Shown here piece by piece: positions 17,012 to 25,648 of a stretch of 64,000 nucleotides of DNA (position 1 is its first letter; every line of letters starts with the position of its first letter). A model generated the notes under the pieces. It searched no databases. It saw nothing but the letters and a program-made list of their open reading frames with translations, and was not told the origin of the DNA. Source of the DNA: Phytopseudomonas flavescens (GTDB lineage Bacteria > Pseudomonadota > Gammaproteobacteria > Pseudomonadales > Pseudomonadaceae); NCBI RefSeq assembly GCF_900100535.1, contig NZ_FNDG01000027.1, positions 1 through 64,000 of the forward strand. Direction: 5' to 3'. The position numbers and the translations under genes were made by a program.

Positions 17012-17866
17012 ATGAATCAGCGCATCGCCCATCTTCAATTGCACGGCGCCGCCCTGCTGGTTGGCGTGTCCGCGCTGTTCGGCGAGTCGCTGAATGTCAG
17101 TACGGGCATGATCGTCCTGGGTCGCGCGATGTTCGCCCTGCTGACCCTGAGCGTGATCGGCCTGTGCCTGGGTCTACGCCCGTGGCGGGGCGTCAGCGGC
17201 GGCACCATCGCCAAGCTACTGTTTACCGGCATCGCGCTGGGGGGACACTGGGTGCTGTTCTTCCTGGCAGTCCAGACCGGCGGGGTGGCGGTGGCCACCC
17301 TCGGCTTCGCCTCGTTCCCTGCCTTCACGGCGCTGATCGAGCGGCTGGCGTTCGGCCAGCGCCTGGGCCGCACCGACGGGCTGATCGTGTTGCTGGTCTC
17401 GGCGGGGCTGACTCTCGTCACCCCCTCTTTCGACCTGCGCGACGGCGCCACCGAGGGCCTGCTCTGGGGCGTGTTGTCCGGCGCCAGCTACGCCGCCATC
17501 GCGGTCGCCAACAAGCGTTTTTCCAGCGCCACGGACGGCTTGTCGTCATGCTGGTGGCAGTGCCTGGCCATCAGCGTGGCGCTGCTGCCCGCATGCCTGG
17601 GCGAGATCCCCGAGATCGGCATCCGCGACTGGTGGCAACTGGCAGCGCTGGGCGTGCTCTGCACGGCGCTCGCCTACAGCTTGTTTATCGCTGCGCTGCG
17701 CCATGTGCGCACGCACACTGCAGCGGTGGTGATCGCGATGGAGCCGATCTACGCGATTGCCGGCGCCTGGCTGATCTTCGGCGCACGACCGACTGCCGGC
17801 ATGCTGTTGGGCGGCCTGCTGATCCTCGGCGCGGTGGCCTGGGCCGGCCTGAAGAGTAAAAACTGA
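17012..17866 (+). CDS. EamA/DMT-superfamily transporter
   Basis: The 284-residue inner-membrane protein has ten hydrophobic segments formed by two EamA repeats (about residues 10-135 and 145-280). The second repeat contains SGASYAAIAVANKRF and HVRTHTAAVVIAMEPIYAIAGAWLIFG, the conserved EPxxA motif of the family. Members export amino acids, nucleobase derivatives or other metabolites. The start MNQRIAHLQLHG is preferred over an ATG 16 codons upstream because it gives the usual family N-terminus, though the ribosome site is weak. Divergent from the LysR gene. An almost featureless 311-nt stretch (17,867-18,177) follows. Confidence 0.88.
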   Translation: MNQRIAHLQLHGAALLVGVSALFGESLNVSTGMIVLGRAMFALLTLSVIGLCLGLRPWRGVSGGTIAKLLFTGIALGGHWVLFFLAVQTGGVAVATLGFASFPAFTALIERLAFGQRLGRTDGLIVLLVSAGLTLVTPSFDLRDGATEGLLWGVLSGASYAAIAVANKRFSSATDGLSSCWWQCLAISVALLPACLGEIPEIGIRDWWQLAALGVLCTALAYSLFIAALRHVRTHTAAVVIAMEPIYAIAGAWLIFGARPTAGMLLGGLLILGAVAWAGLKSKN

Positions 17867-18177
17867 CCGATCGAAACACGATTGCCCCCTGTGCCGCACA
17901 GCAGAAACCCGCGCCGCGCCTGGTCGGCAACCATGCCACTCATCGTTCGACAGGCTGCATTCACGCAACTGTCGCAATTGCCAGGCTAACTTCCATCAGG
18001 CGTTTTTATCGCCTATTCTGCGACTCTGGGCACAAGACCCGAACCGCGCCGGCCTGCATGGCCGCGTGGAAAAACACACCGGCCATGGCGCCAAGCGATG
18101 ATCGATACCTGCCTTGCCCCCGGCGTAGCGGAATGACCTGCACTGCCTCCACCAACGGATTTCAGGGCATCGTGACC

Positions 18178-18426
18178 ATGGATTGTTTGATCATCTATTC
18201 GCGTCATGGCGAAAGGCGATTCCAGACCCTTACCACCCGCCTCATCCCCAACATGAAAGCGGTGGAATTCACCGTACTCAGCGCCGAACTGCCGGCCGAC
18301 CCTGGCTCGCAGGGAGCCGGATTGATCGGCGGTTCGGTGAGGCAACTGATCCAGCAGCTCGGCATCGAGATCATCGACGTGCTGCCGGTGCGCAGGTCGC
18401 CTGCAGCCCGTGAGGAGCGGCCATGA
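18178..18426 (+). CDS. Possible small protein, function unknown
   Basis: An 82-residue frame (MDCLIIYSRHGERRFQ...) shows host-like codon choice, especially in the stretch ending QLGIEIIDVLPVRRS. It has no signal peptide or clear domain. No strong ribosome site precedes the ATG, and the frame runs open 40 codons further upstream in less convincing sequence. It ends 25 nt from the convergent GH15 stop. I treat it as a plausible but unproven gene. Confidence 0.38.
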   Translation: MDCLIIYSRHGERRFQTLTTRLIPNMKAVEFTVLSAELPADPGSQGAGLIGGSVRQLIQQLGIEIIDVLPVRRSPAAREERP

Positions 18427-18451
18427 TGCCCCGCCCAGGCAGCGCGAGCGT

Positions 18452-20263
18452 TCAGGGCTGCCAGGTGGTGCGTTCACCGCTGAGCTTGTGATCGAGAAAA
18501 CTGGCAGCGCTGATCAGCGCCAGGTGGCTCAGTGCCTGCGGCGTGTTGCCCAGATGGTGGGCGCGCCGGTCGAGCTCTTCGGCGTACAACCCCAACGGGT
18601 TGGCGTAGCGCAGTAGCTGTTCGAACTCCAGCTGCGCCTGCTCGATGCGCCCCGCACGCGCCAGGCACTCCACGTACCAGAACGAACAGGCGACGAACGA
18701 ACCCTCTTCACCCTGCAGGCCATCGTCGGTGCGGTAGCGATAGACCATGCCATCGCGCACCAGTTGCCGCTCGATGGCCGCCAGCGTTGCCAGCCAGCGC
18801 GGATCGCTGGCAGCGACGAAGCGCATCAACGGCATCAGCAGCATCGAGCCATCGACATCCTGGCAACCGATACGCTGGATGAAGTGCCCGCACTCCTCGT
18901 CCCAGAAGTTGTTCCAGATATCGTCATGAATGGCCTGGCGCTGATCGTTCCAGCGCGCGAAGGGAGCCGGCAGCGAGCGCTTCTGTGCCAGGCGGATGGC
19001 TCGATCCAGCGCGACCCAGCACATCAGCCGCGAATGCAGGAAATGCTGCTCTTCGCCACGAATCTCCCAGATGCCCACATCCTTGCGTTGCCAGCTGTCA
19101 CAGACCTGATCGACGATGCCCACCACATGCCGCCAGCCATCGTGGGAAATCGCCTCGCCGTACTTGTTGGCGAGATACACCGCGTCCAGCAGTTCGCCGA
19201 AGATATCGAGTTGGGTCTGGTCATGGGCTTCGTTGCCGATCCGCACCGGCCGCGCCCCACCATGGCCGGCAAGGTGATCGAGCGAGGTTTCCGGCAATTC
19301 GTGCTGACCGCCAAGGCTGTAGAGAATGCGCAGGTGCGCGGGGCCAGCCGAACAGTCCTCGACGCGCTCGCGCACCCAGTGCATGAAGGCGTTGGCTTCC
19401 TCGGAGAAGCCCAGGCGCATGAACGCGTAGACGGTGAACGACGCGTCGCGAATCCAGGTGTAGCGGTAATCCCAGTTGCGCTCCCCGCCCGCTGCCTCCG
19501 GCAGGCCGTAGGTTGCGGCGGCAAGAATGCCGCCGTGCTTGCGCGAAGTCAGCAGCTTGAGTGCCAGCGCCGAGCGATGCACCATCTCGCGCCAGCGGCC
19601 GCGGTAGTTGGACTGCTTGATCCAGCGCCTCCAGTACGTCAGGGTCTCGTCCAGACAATGTTCGCAGGCGCCAGCGGCGACCAGTGGATCGTCCACGGCA
19701 CCGAGCACGAACTCGGCGTGCTCGCCCTGCTGCAAAGCGAACTCGGCAACGCCGCACTGCCGGTCGATGGTCAGCGCCTGGCTGGCCGACAGACGCAGGC
19801 TCGGCTGGCCGGGCGCGTGAAAGAGCACATCGGCGCCGTCCATGCGCGCCAACGTGTCGGCACGGCTGTAATCATGACGTACACGACAGCGCATGCGGAT
19901 CGACGCGCTGCCAGCGATCACCCGGATGCGCCGGATCAGACGCGGATAGGCGTCCACGTCGGCGTTGATCGGCATGAAATCGGTGCACTCCACTACCGCC
20001 GACTCGTCCAGCCAGCGCGTCTGCAGTACGTTGGTGTCCGGCAGGTAAAGCTGCTGCCGACGCGCCCCGGGCAGGTCTGGCGCAAGCTGGAAAACCCCGG
20101 CCTCGGGGCTGTCGAGCAGCGCGGTGAAGATCGATGGGCTGTCGAAGTCGGGCCAGCAGAAGAAGTCCACGCAGCCGCTGTCGGCGACCAGTGCCGCACT
20201 GCGCATGTCGCCAATGATGCCATGGGCTTCGATGGGCATCTGACGCCCCGCGATCTCAACCAT
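18452..20263 (-). CDS. Glycoside hydrolase family 15 (glucoamylase/trehalase-like) protein
   Basis: The protein has about 603 residues. An N-terminal beta-sandwich domain (IEAHGIIGDMRSAALV..., residues 1-220) is followed by an (alpha/alpha)6 barrel. Barrel motifs include GGERNWDYRYTWIRDASFTVYAFMRLG (residues about 260-290), where the Arg-Asp pair is the catalytic-acid region of bacterial GH15, and EEGSFVACSFWYVECLARAG near the C-terminus. No signal peptide is visible, so it is cytoplasmic and should act on alpha-glucosides or trehalose. A GTG two codons upstream (20269) is an alternative start. Its start overlaps the end of the SDR gene, and it forms an operon with the SDR and ThDP genes. Confidence 0.9.
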   Translation of the reverse strand: MVEIAGRQMPIEAHGIIGDMRSAALVADSGCVDFFCWPDFDSPSIFTALLDSPEAGVFQLAPDLPGARRQQLYLPDTNVLQTRWLDESAVVECTDFMPINADVDAYPRLIRRIRVIAGSASIRMRCRVRHDYSRADTLARMDGADVLFHAPGQPSLRLSASQALTIDRQCGVAEFALQQGEHAEFVLGAVDDPLVAAGACEHCLDETLTYWRRWIKQSNYRGRWREMVHRSALALKLLTSRKHGGILAAATYGLPEAAGGERNWDYRYTWIRDASFTVYAFMRLGFSEEANAFMHWVRERVEDCSAGPAHLRILYSLGGQHELPETSLDHLAGHGGARPVRIGNEAHDQTQLDIFGELLDAVYLANKYGEAISHDGWRHVVGIVDQVCDSWQRKDVGIWEIRGEEQHFLHSRLMCWVALDRAIRLAQKRSLPAPFARWNDQRQAIHDDIWNNFWDEECGHFIQRIGCQDVDGSMLLMPLMRFVAASDPRWLATLAAIERQLVRDGMVYRYRTDDGLQGEEGSFVACSFWYVECLARAGRIEQAQLEFEQLLRYANPLGLYAEELDRRAHHLGNTPQALSHLALISAASFLDHKLSGERTTWQP

Positions 20264-21056
20264 TGTCACGAAACTCCGGGTAGAGGCTCATACCGCCGTC
20301 GACGAACAGGGTCGTGCCATGCACATAATCGGCGGCATCGGAAGCCAGCCAGACCACCGCATTGGCGATGTCCTCGGCTTCGCCTATGCGCCCATAGGGG
20401 ATCAGTTCGAGCAGCGACTCGGCGGCCTCGCCTTCGGTGGCCTCGCGATTGATCGCGGTACGGATCGCCCCGGGGGCGATGGCGTTGACGCGAATGCGCT
20501 GTTCGCCAACCTCCTGGGCCACGCTGCGCATCAGCAGGTCGAGCCCCCCCTTGGAGGCCGCGTAGTTGGCGCGGCCGGCCCAGGGAATGAGCTGGTGCAC
20601 CGAACTCATCTGGATGATCTTGCCGGCCGCCCGCGACACCTCCTGACGTATGCCCTGCCGACGGAACTGCCGCAGGGCAGCGCGCACGCAAAGGAACTGG
20701 CCGGTGAGATTGACCTGCAACACTTGGTTCCAGTCCTCCAGGCTCATGTCCACCGTCGGTGCATCACGCTGCATGCCCGAATTGGCCAACAGGATATCCA
20801 GCCGCCCGAAGGCCGCCAGCGTCTCGGCGAACAACGCCTCGACCTCATCCTCGCTGGACACGTCCGCGCCGACCGCGATGGCCTGGCCGCCTGCGCCGTG
20901 AATCTCTTCGACCAGGCGTTCCGCCGCCTCGCGCCCGGACCGGTAGTTCACCACCACCGCCGCGCCGGCTCGTGCCAAGGCTTTCGCCGACGCCGCGCCG
21001 ATACCTGAACTGGCCCCCGTGACCACTGCCACCTGTTGCTGCAGCGAAATGAGCAT
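20256..21056 (-). CDS. SDR-family oxidoreductase, glucose 1-dehydrogenase-like
   Basis: The 266-residue classical short-chain dehydrogenase has the Rossmann motif TGASSGIG near residue 15, the LANSG motif near 90, and the catalytic Ser...Tyr-x-x-x-Lys set in MSSVHQLIPWAGRANYAASKGG. The C-terminal PGAIRTAIN and DGGMSLYPEF segments resemble glucose 1-dehydrogenases of Bacillus type. A GGGGG-rich ribosome site precedes the ATG. It is in the same direction and overlapping with the GH15 gene, so glucose released by GH15 could be its substrate; that pairing is inferred. Confidence 0.9.
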   Translation of the reverse strand: MLISLQQQVAVVTGASSGIGAASAKALARAGAAVVVNYRSGREAAERLVEEIHGAGGQAIAVGADVSSEDEVEALFAETLAAFGRLDILLANSGMQRDAPTVDMSLEDWNQVLQVNLTGQFLCVRAALRQFRRQGIRQEVSRAAGKIIQMSSVHQLIPWAGRANYAASKGGLDLLMRSVAQEVGEQRIRVNAIAPGAIRTAINREATEGEAAESLLELIPYGRIGEAEDIANAVVWLASDAADYVHGTTLFVDGGMSLYPEFRDNG

Positions 21057-21123
21057 GCTTCCCCCCTTGCGACCTGTAGGACCTGACTGACCGCCACGCG
21101 CTGCAGTTCAGGTGCCGGGTAAA

Positions 21124-22917
21124 CTAACGCCGTGTCTTGCCGGGCAGGATCGAGCCCAGCACCTGCTTGGTCGCCTGGCGGATGATGCCACCCTGGTTGG
21201 GGTCGCCCTGCCACAGCGCCGATGCGAATGCCTTGGCCTGGGCCAGGGTGATGTGCGGCGGCAGCGGCGGTACGTCGGGATCGGTCTTGAACTCGATCAG
21301 CACCGGGCGATCCGCTGCGAAGGCCTGCTCCCAGGCCTGGGCGACATCCTCCTCGCGGTCGACGTAGATGCCTTTCAGGCCGATGGACTCGGCGAACCGG
21401 TGATAGGGGACATTGGGGATGTCCTGGGAGGCCGAGAACTTCGCATCGCCTTCCATCGCCCGCTGCTCCCAGGTCACCTGGTTGAGGTCTTCGTTGTTGA
21501 AAACCGCGCAGATCCAGCGTTTGTCCTGCCACTGCTGCCAGTACTTGGCAACGGTGATCAGCTCGGCCATGTTGTTCATCTGCATCGCGCCGTCGCCGAC
21601 CAGCGCGACGACGGGCCGATCCGGATGGGCGAACTTGGCGGCGATCGCATAGGGTACGGCCGCGCCCATGGAGGCCAGGCCGCCGGACAGGGAACAGAGC
21701 ATGTCTTCGCGGATCTTCACGTCACGGGCGAACCAGTTGGCACAGGAGCCCGAGTCGCAGGTGACCACGGCGCGATCCGGCAGGCGCGGCGACAGCTCGT
21801 AGGCGACCCGCTGCGGGTTGATCGGTGATGCCGAGGCCATGGCACGGCGCTGCAGGGTGGTTTCCCACTGTGCCGTCCAGCGCTCGATGCGCTTGCGCCA
21901 GGTGCGCAGTTTCTTGCGCTCGAGCAGCGGCAACAGGGCCCGCAAGGTATCGGCGGAATCTCCCTGCAGGTTGACCTCCATGGGGTAACGCAAGCCGAGC
22001 ATGTCCGCCTGGATATCGATCTGCACCCCGCGAGCCTGGCCTTCCTTGGGCAGGAACTCGGCGTAGGGAAAGCCGGAGCCGATCATCAGCAGGGTGTCGC
22101 ACTCGTTCATCATCTGGTAGCTGGGCTTGGTGCCCAGCAGGCCGATGGAGCCGGTCACCCAGGGCAGTTCATCGGGCAGCACCGCCTTGCCCAGCAGTGC
22201 CTTGGCGACACCGGCACCAAGCAATTCAGCGATCTGCGCCACTTCCCTGCTCGCCCCCAGCGCGCCAGCACCGACCAGAATGGCCACTTTCTTGCCCGCG
22301 TTGAGCACCTCGGCGGCACGCTGCAGGTCATCGTCGTAAGGCACCACCCGGGGACGGCTGTAGCCAACCCCTGAATGCAGGGTGCCATGCTCGCGAGCCG
22401 GTTCTTCGTAGGGCAGCGTTTGCAGGTCATTGGGCAGGATGATCGCGGTTACCCGGCGATCGCCCAGCGCCGTGCGGATGCTGCGGTCCACCAGATGACG
22501 GACCTGCGCCGGCGAGCTGGCCTGCTGCACGAAGGCGCCGGCCACGTCCTTGAACATCGACAGCAGGTCGACTTCCTGCTGGTAATGCCCACCCAGCGCG
22601 TTGCGTGCCTGCTGGCCGACGATGGCCAGTACCGGCATATGGTCCATGCGCGCGTCGTACAGACCGGTGAGCAGATGCGTGGCCCCTGGCCCCGAGGTGG
22701 CGATGCACACCCCCAGGTCACCGGAGAACTTGGCATCGGCCGAGGCCATGAAGGCCGCCATCTCCTCGTGCCGAGCCTGGATGAAACGGATCTTGCCATC
22801 GGCCCTGGCCAGGGCGCCAAACACCCCGTTGATGCCATCCCCCGGGTACCCGTAAATGCGTCGAACGCCCCATTCATGGAGGCGTTCGACGATGAAATCT
22901 GCGACAGTCATGCTCAT
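21124..22917 (-). CDS. Thiamine-diphosphate enzyme, pyruvate oxidase/acetolactate synthase-like
   Basis: The 597-residue ThDP enzyme has three domains: a PYR domain with YGYPGDGINGVF and the activating glutamate in QARHEEMAAFMA, a central domain, and a C-terminal PP domain with the Mg-ThDP motif GDGAMQMNNMAELITV...NNEDLNQV (residues about 425-470). It most resembles PoxB-type pyruvate oxidases, though substrate cannot be fixed from sequence. A C-terminal membrane-binding amphipathic tail like that of E. coli PoxB is not obvious. It is first gene of the minus-strand trio, 67 nt upstream of the SDR gene. Confidence 0.9.
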   Translation of the reverse strand: MSMTVADFIVERLHEWGVRRIYGYPGDGINGVFGALARADGKIRFIQARHEEMAAFMASADAKFSGDLGVCIATSGPGATHLLTGLYDARMDHMPVLAIVGQQARNALGGHYQQEVDLLSMFKDVAGAFVQQASSPAQVRHLVDRSIRTALGDRRVTAIILPNDLQTLPYEEPAREHGTLHSGVGYSRPRVVPYDDDLQRAAEVLNAGKKVAILVGAGALGASREVAQIAELLGAGVAKALLGKAVLPDELPWVTGSIGLLGTKPSYQMMNECDTLLMIGSGFPYAEFLPKEGQARGVQIDIQADMLGLRYPMEVNLQGDSADTLRALLPLLERKKLRTWRKRIERWTAQWETTLQRRAMASASPINPQRVAYELSPRLPDRAVVTCDSGSCANWFARDVKIREDMLCSLSGGLASMGAAVPYAIAAKFAHPDRPVVALVGDGAMQMNNMAELITVAKYWQQWQDKRWICAVFNNEDLNQVTWEQRAMEGDAKFSASQDIPNVPYHRFAESIGLKGIYVDREEDVAQAWEQAFAADRPVLIEFKTDPDVPPLPPHITLAQAKAFASALWQGDPNQGGIIRQATKQVLGSILPGKTRR

Positions 22918-23244
22918 GGAAAACTCGCTCGAAGTTCAGGCCCGGAACGGGCCGACATGGATGGAGTTGCCACGCGACGTCAGCGTGCGCGACCGGTTGC
23001 CCGGGCAGCTTCACTGTCAGGGCGCAGAAATCTTGACCGGCACCGATCCCCAGAGGTTTAAGGTTTCTGCCCAAGCCACGGCATTCGTCGGCGTCTGCGC
23101 CAGAGGGACGTGGCCCGCTGCTGTCGCTCGGCAAAAAGATCGAACATGCTGCGCATGCGAGCCTCAAACCCTCTGACGGGTCAAACAACACTGGTACGGG
23201 CAGTTTCGCTAAGCCCGCCAGAACACGGATTGGAGGGACGCGAC
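22918..23244. other. Divergent intergenic region of the stress/envelope cassette
   Basis: This 327-nt gap separates the ThDP gene (minus) from the small-protein genes (plus) and must hold both promoters. A 6-bp hairpin GGCCCG/CGGGCC lies near 22,937-22,951, just before the ThDP start. I found no clear AlgU (GAACTT...TCTGA) or RpoS signature with correct spacing. Confidence 0.4.
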
Positions 23245-23382
23245 GTGAGCCAGCGATTACCAGAGGATCCTACCCAGGCACCCGGCACGCTGGACGCGCC
23301 CGGCGAGCAGCCTCCCCTCGGCCATCCCCAGGAACCGGACAACGATGTATTGCCGGACAAGCCTCAACCCGACCCGGTTTGA
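23245..23382 (+). CDS. Small proline-rich protein, GTG start
   Basis: A 45-residue protein starting at GTG (VSQRLPEDPTQAPG...) is supported by a strong GGAGGG ribosome site 8 nt upstream. It is hydrophilic, acidic, very rich in Pro, Asp and Gln, and ends LPDKPQPDPV; it looks intrinsically disordered. It is the first gene of a plus-strand series of envelope genes, 45 nt before the next. I do not recognise a family. Confidence 0.55.
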   Translation: MSQRLPEDPTQAPGTLDAPGEQPPLGHPQEPDNDVLPDKPQPDPV

Positions 23383-23427
23383 GCGCGCCGATCCAGCTTC
23401 CATCATCAACCAGGCAGGAGTGAACCC

Positions 23428-23841
23428 ATGGTCGCCTTCGAACCGCAATCGCAACCCCCTCGAGAGGTCCCGGCACGCCAGAATGTAAGGGGCTGGGAAC
23501 GCTTGTTGTCGATTGGCGGTGGCCTGCTGCTGGCCGTATTGGGGGCCGGTAAACAGGGCAGGCAAGGTAACCGCCAATTGAGTGCCGGCGGCCTGCTGTT
23601 GCTGCGCGGCTTCAGCGGGCATTGCAGCGTGAAAAGCGCGGCGGACAATCCACTGGAGGAAATCCGTTACCTGCGCGCCCGAGTTCAACGCTTGCAGGAA
23701 CTGGTGTTGATGGCCGAGGAGCTGGCGGATCGGACACGCGCCAGCGCGGTGGAGCCAGTGCCTCCAGTGCCCGCAACGCCAGCTACAGCAGCGCCGCTGG
23801 ATATCGTCCCCCCGCTGGCCAGCCGCGAGCCAGGCCGATGA
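23428..23841 (+). CDS. DUF2892/YgaP-like transmembrane protein
   Basis: The 137-residue protein has two short hydrophobic segments (residues about 28-40 and 53-60) in the pattern RGWERLLSIGGGLLLAVLGA...GGLLLLRGFSGHCSV. This is the layout of DUF2892 inner-membrane domains, with the typical GHC motif at the end. The C-terminal half is a helical region (LEEIRYLRARVQRLQELVLMAEELADR, likely coiled coil), then a Pro/Ala-rich tail. An AGGAG ribosome site precedes the ATG. It is the second gene of the plus-strand cassette. Confidence 0.8.
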   Translation: MVAFEPQSQPPREVPARQNVRGWERLLSIGGGLLLAVLGAGKQGRQGNRQLSAGGLLLLRGFSGHCSVKSAADNPLEEIRYLRARVQRLQELVLMAEELADRTRASAVEPVPPVPATPATAAPLDIVPPLASREPGR

Positions 23842-23883
23842 CCGCGACGCACAGCCCTTTCAAGCAGGAACAGGTGTAGCCAC

Positions 23884-24297
23884 ATGGATAACGACAGCAA
23901 AGAACGGCCTCACAAGCGCCCCGGCAAGATCATTTCCGGACACTGGCAGCAAGACGCCCAGGAGCAACTGCGCGCGCGCATCCAGGCCGATCAGGCGCAC
24001 ACCGACGAACTCGAGGCCCTGGCGCAGATCGCCCGCTCGACCATCGCCGATCTTGAAAACCCCGACGCGGTGCCCTCGCCCGATCGCCTGCGCCAGGCAG
24101 CCCGCCAGCTCGCCGCCATGCGCGATACCCTGAACAACGCCAGCGGGCATGCCGTACACAGTGTCGACCGCTTCGCCCGCAGCCACCCATTCTGGCTGGC
24201 TGCGGGCGGCCTGGTTGCCGGCTTGGTCATCGCCCGTGTGCTCGACAAACGCGAGCGCCGGCTGCAACGTCATGTGCAAAAAGGAGCCCTGCAATGA
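23884..24297 (+). CDS. Single-span membrane protein, ElaB/DUF883-like topology
   Basis: The 137-residue protein has a long charged helical N-terminus (residues 1-95, Gln/Glu/Arg-rich), then one transmembrane helix FWLAAGGLVAGLVIARVL (about 102-120) and a basic tail KRERRLQRHVQK. This resembles tail-anchored stationary-phase proteins of the ElaB/YqjD (DUF883) type, but I cannot place it in that family with certainty. The stop overlaps the next start by 4 nt, so it is translationally coupled to the DUF1469 gene. Confidence 0.75.
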   Translation: MDNDSKERPHKRPGKIISGHWQQDAQEQLRARIQADQAHTDELEALAQIARSTIADLENPDAVPSPDRLRQAARQLAAMRDTLNNASGHAVHSVDRFARSHPFWLAAGGLVAGLVIARVLDKRERRLQRHVQKGALQ

Positions 24298-24698
24298 CCG
24301 AAGATCCGCGGCAACCTCCGGTAGAGCCTTCCCTGCTTGGCCTGCTGCGCCTGCTGACCCGTGAAGTACAGACACTCTTCACCAAGGAGCTGGCGCTGGC
24401 CAAGGTCGAACTCAATGCATCCCTGCAAGCCACCAAGACCGGCATCGCCGCGGTGGCTGGCGGCGCCATCGTGCTGCTGTGCGGCGTGCTGATGCTGCTG
24501 CTCTCCGCCGTATACGGCCTGAGCACCGTGGTCGCACCCTGGCTGGCCGCGCTGATCGTTGGCGTGGTGGTGATCATCATCGGCCTGGTCATGCTGAAGA
24601 TCGGCCAACAGAAATTCACGCCTTCCCAACTCACCCCCGAACGCACCCTGGACTCCTTACAGAAGGACAAGGAAGCCGTGCAGAGGCAAATGTCATGA
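24294..24698 (+). CDS. DUF1469/YqjE-like (holin-X superfamily) membrane protein
   Basis: The 134-residue protein has an amphipathic N-terminal region (LLTREVQTLFTKELALAKVELN) typical of DUF1469/Actinobacterial holin-X proteins, followed by two transmembrane helices (residues about 50-72 and 78-100). E. coli YqjE in the yqjCDE-K operon has the same architecture. Despite the family name it is not evidence of a prophage. It overlaps both neighbours by 4 nt. Confidence 0.85.
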   Translation: MTEDPRQPPVEPSLLGLLRLLTREVQTLFTKELALAKVELNASLQATKTGIAAVAGGAIVLLCGVLMLLLSAVYGLSTVVAPWLAALIVGVVVIIIGLVMLKIGQQKFTPSQLTPERTLDSLQKDKEAVQRQMS

Positions 24699-25339
24699 GT
24701 ACCCACAGCACCATCGCCGCCGAATCGCTCAAGTCTCCAGACGTGCTCGAACAGGAGATCGATCAACAGCGCAGCCGCATCGACGCACTGATCGACGATG
24801 TGGAAGCGCGCCTGACACCCCAGCGTCTGATCGACCAGGCACTCGCCTACGGGCGTGAAAGCGGCGGCCTGGAAATGGCCGAGCGCTTGGGACAGACCCT
24901 CAAGTCCAACCCGGTGCCCGTGGCGATGACCGCCATCGGCCTGGCCTGGCTGGCGGTGGAACAGGCCCGCGGCCGTGCGCAGCCAGCCGCCGATTTCACC
25001 GAGGACGCCGACCATGAGTCCCTCGCCGACGCCATCCGTGAAGCCAGGCAGTCCCTGCATCAGGGTAGCCAGACGGCCAGGCAGAAACTCCATGACCTGG
25101 CGGACGGTGCCGAATCGGTGAAGAGTCAAATCAAACAGGGTGCCGACAAACTGAACCTGGCGCTGCATCGTCGCCCGTGGGCGTTTGCCGCCGCAGGCCT
25201 GGCGCTCGGCGCGGTGATCGGCGTAATCGGTACCGGCCGCAAACGGCAGGTCGAGGTCGGCACCTACGAGGCTGCACACCTGGCCGATGCTGTCGACCAC
25301 CTGGACGAAGAGCCACCCTTCCGCCCTGGCGCGATCTGA
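24695..25339 (+). CDS. DUF3618-domain membrane-associated protein
   Basis: The 214-residue protein begins MSTHSTIAAESLKSPDVLEQEIDQQRSRIDALIDDVEARLTPQRL, the hallmark of DUF3618 (usually found beside DUF1469 and DUF883-type genes). A hydrophobic segment around residues 68-82 and a second near 163-180 (WAFAAAGLALGAVIGVIG) could be membrane spans. A long Ala/Gln-rich helix lies between them. The ATG overlaps the preceding TGA. It is the last gene of the cassette and is followed by a strong bidirectional terminator. Confidence 0.85.
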   Translation: MSTHSTIAAESLKSPDVLEQEIDQQRSRIDALIDDVEARLTPQRLIDQALAYGRESGGLEMAERLGQTLKSNPVPVAMTAIGLAWLAVEQARGRAQPAADFTEDADHESLADAIREARQSLHQGSQTARQKLHDLADGAESVKSQIKQGADKLNLALHRRPWAFAAAGLALGAVIGVIGTGRKRQVEVGTYEAAHLADAVDHLDEEPPFRPGAI

Positions 25340-25417
25340 CCGCTGCGGATTCTTGCGGCCCAAGTGAAAGCCTGGCGCCGCAGGAGCAGGAATGCTTCGA
25401 CACAGCATGCAGAAACG

Positions 25418-25443
25418 AAAAAAGCGCCCTAGGGCGCTTTTCG
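25418..25443. terminator. Bidirectional Rho-independent terminator
   Basis: A perfect palindrome with 11-nt arms (AAAAGCGCCCT/AGGGCGCTTTT) has an A-run on one side and a T-run on the other. It sits 78 nt after the DUF3618 stop and before the convergent tRNA-Asp/tRNA-Val pair, so it can terminate transcription from both sides. Confidence 0.85.
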
Positions 25444-25483
25444 CGTTGCTTCCGGGTGTTCAGTGGGCCCTGGAAGCGATGTA

Positions 25484-25560
25484 TGGCGCAGCGGACGGGA
25501 CTCGAACCCGCGACCCCCGGCGTGACAGGCCGGTATTCTAACCGACTGAACTACCGCTGC
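25484..25560 (-). tRNA. tRNA-Asp (anticodon GTC)
   Basis: A 77-nt cloverleaf on the minus strand has acceptor stem GCAGCGG/CCGCTGC, discriminator G and encoded CCA. Anticodon stem CCGGC/GCCGG holds loop CTGTCAC, giving GTC. The T arm contains GGTTCGAGTCC. Confidence 0.96.
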
Positions 25561-25572
25561 GCATACCTCGAT

Positions 25573-25648
25573 TGGTGGGTGATGACGGGATCGAACCGCC
25601 GACCCTCTGCTTGTAAGGCAGATGCTCTCCCGGCTGAGCTAATCACCC
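25573..25648 (-). tRNA. tRNA-Val (anticodon TAC)
   Basis: A 76-nt cloverleaf on the minus strand has acceptor stem GGGTGAT/ATCACCC, discriminator A and encoded CCA. Anticodon loop CTTACAA gives TAC. It lies 12 nt upstream of tRNA-Asp in transcription order, so the two are surely one transcript. Confidence 0.96.

Noticed and set aside
24294..24698. Holin-like protein as a sign of a prophage
   Set aside because: It belongs to the DUF1469/YqjE group and sits with DUF2892 and DUF3618 genes; there is no endolysin, structural or integrase gene nearby.
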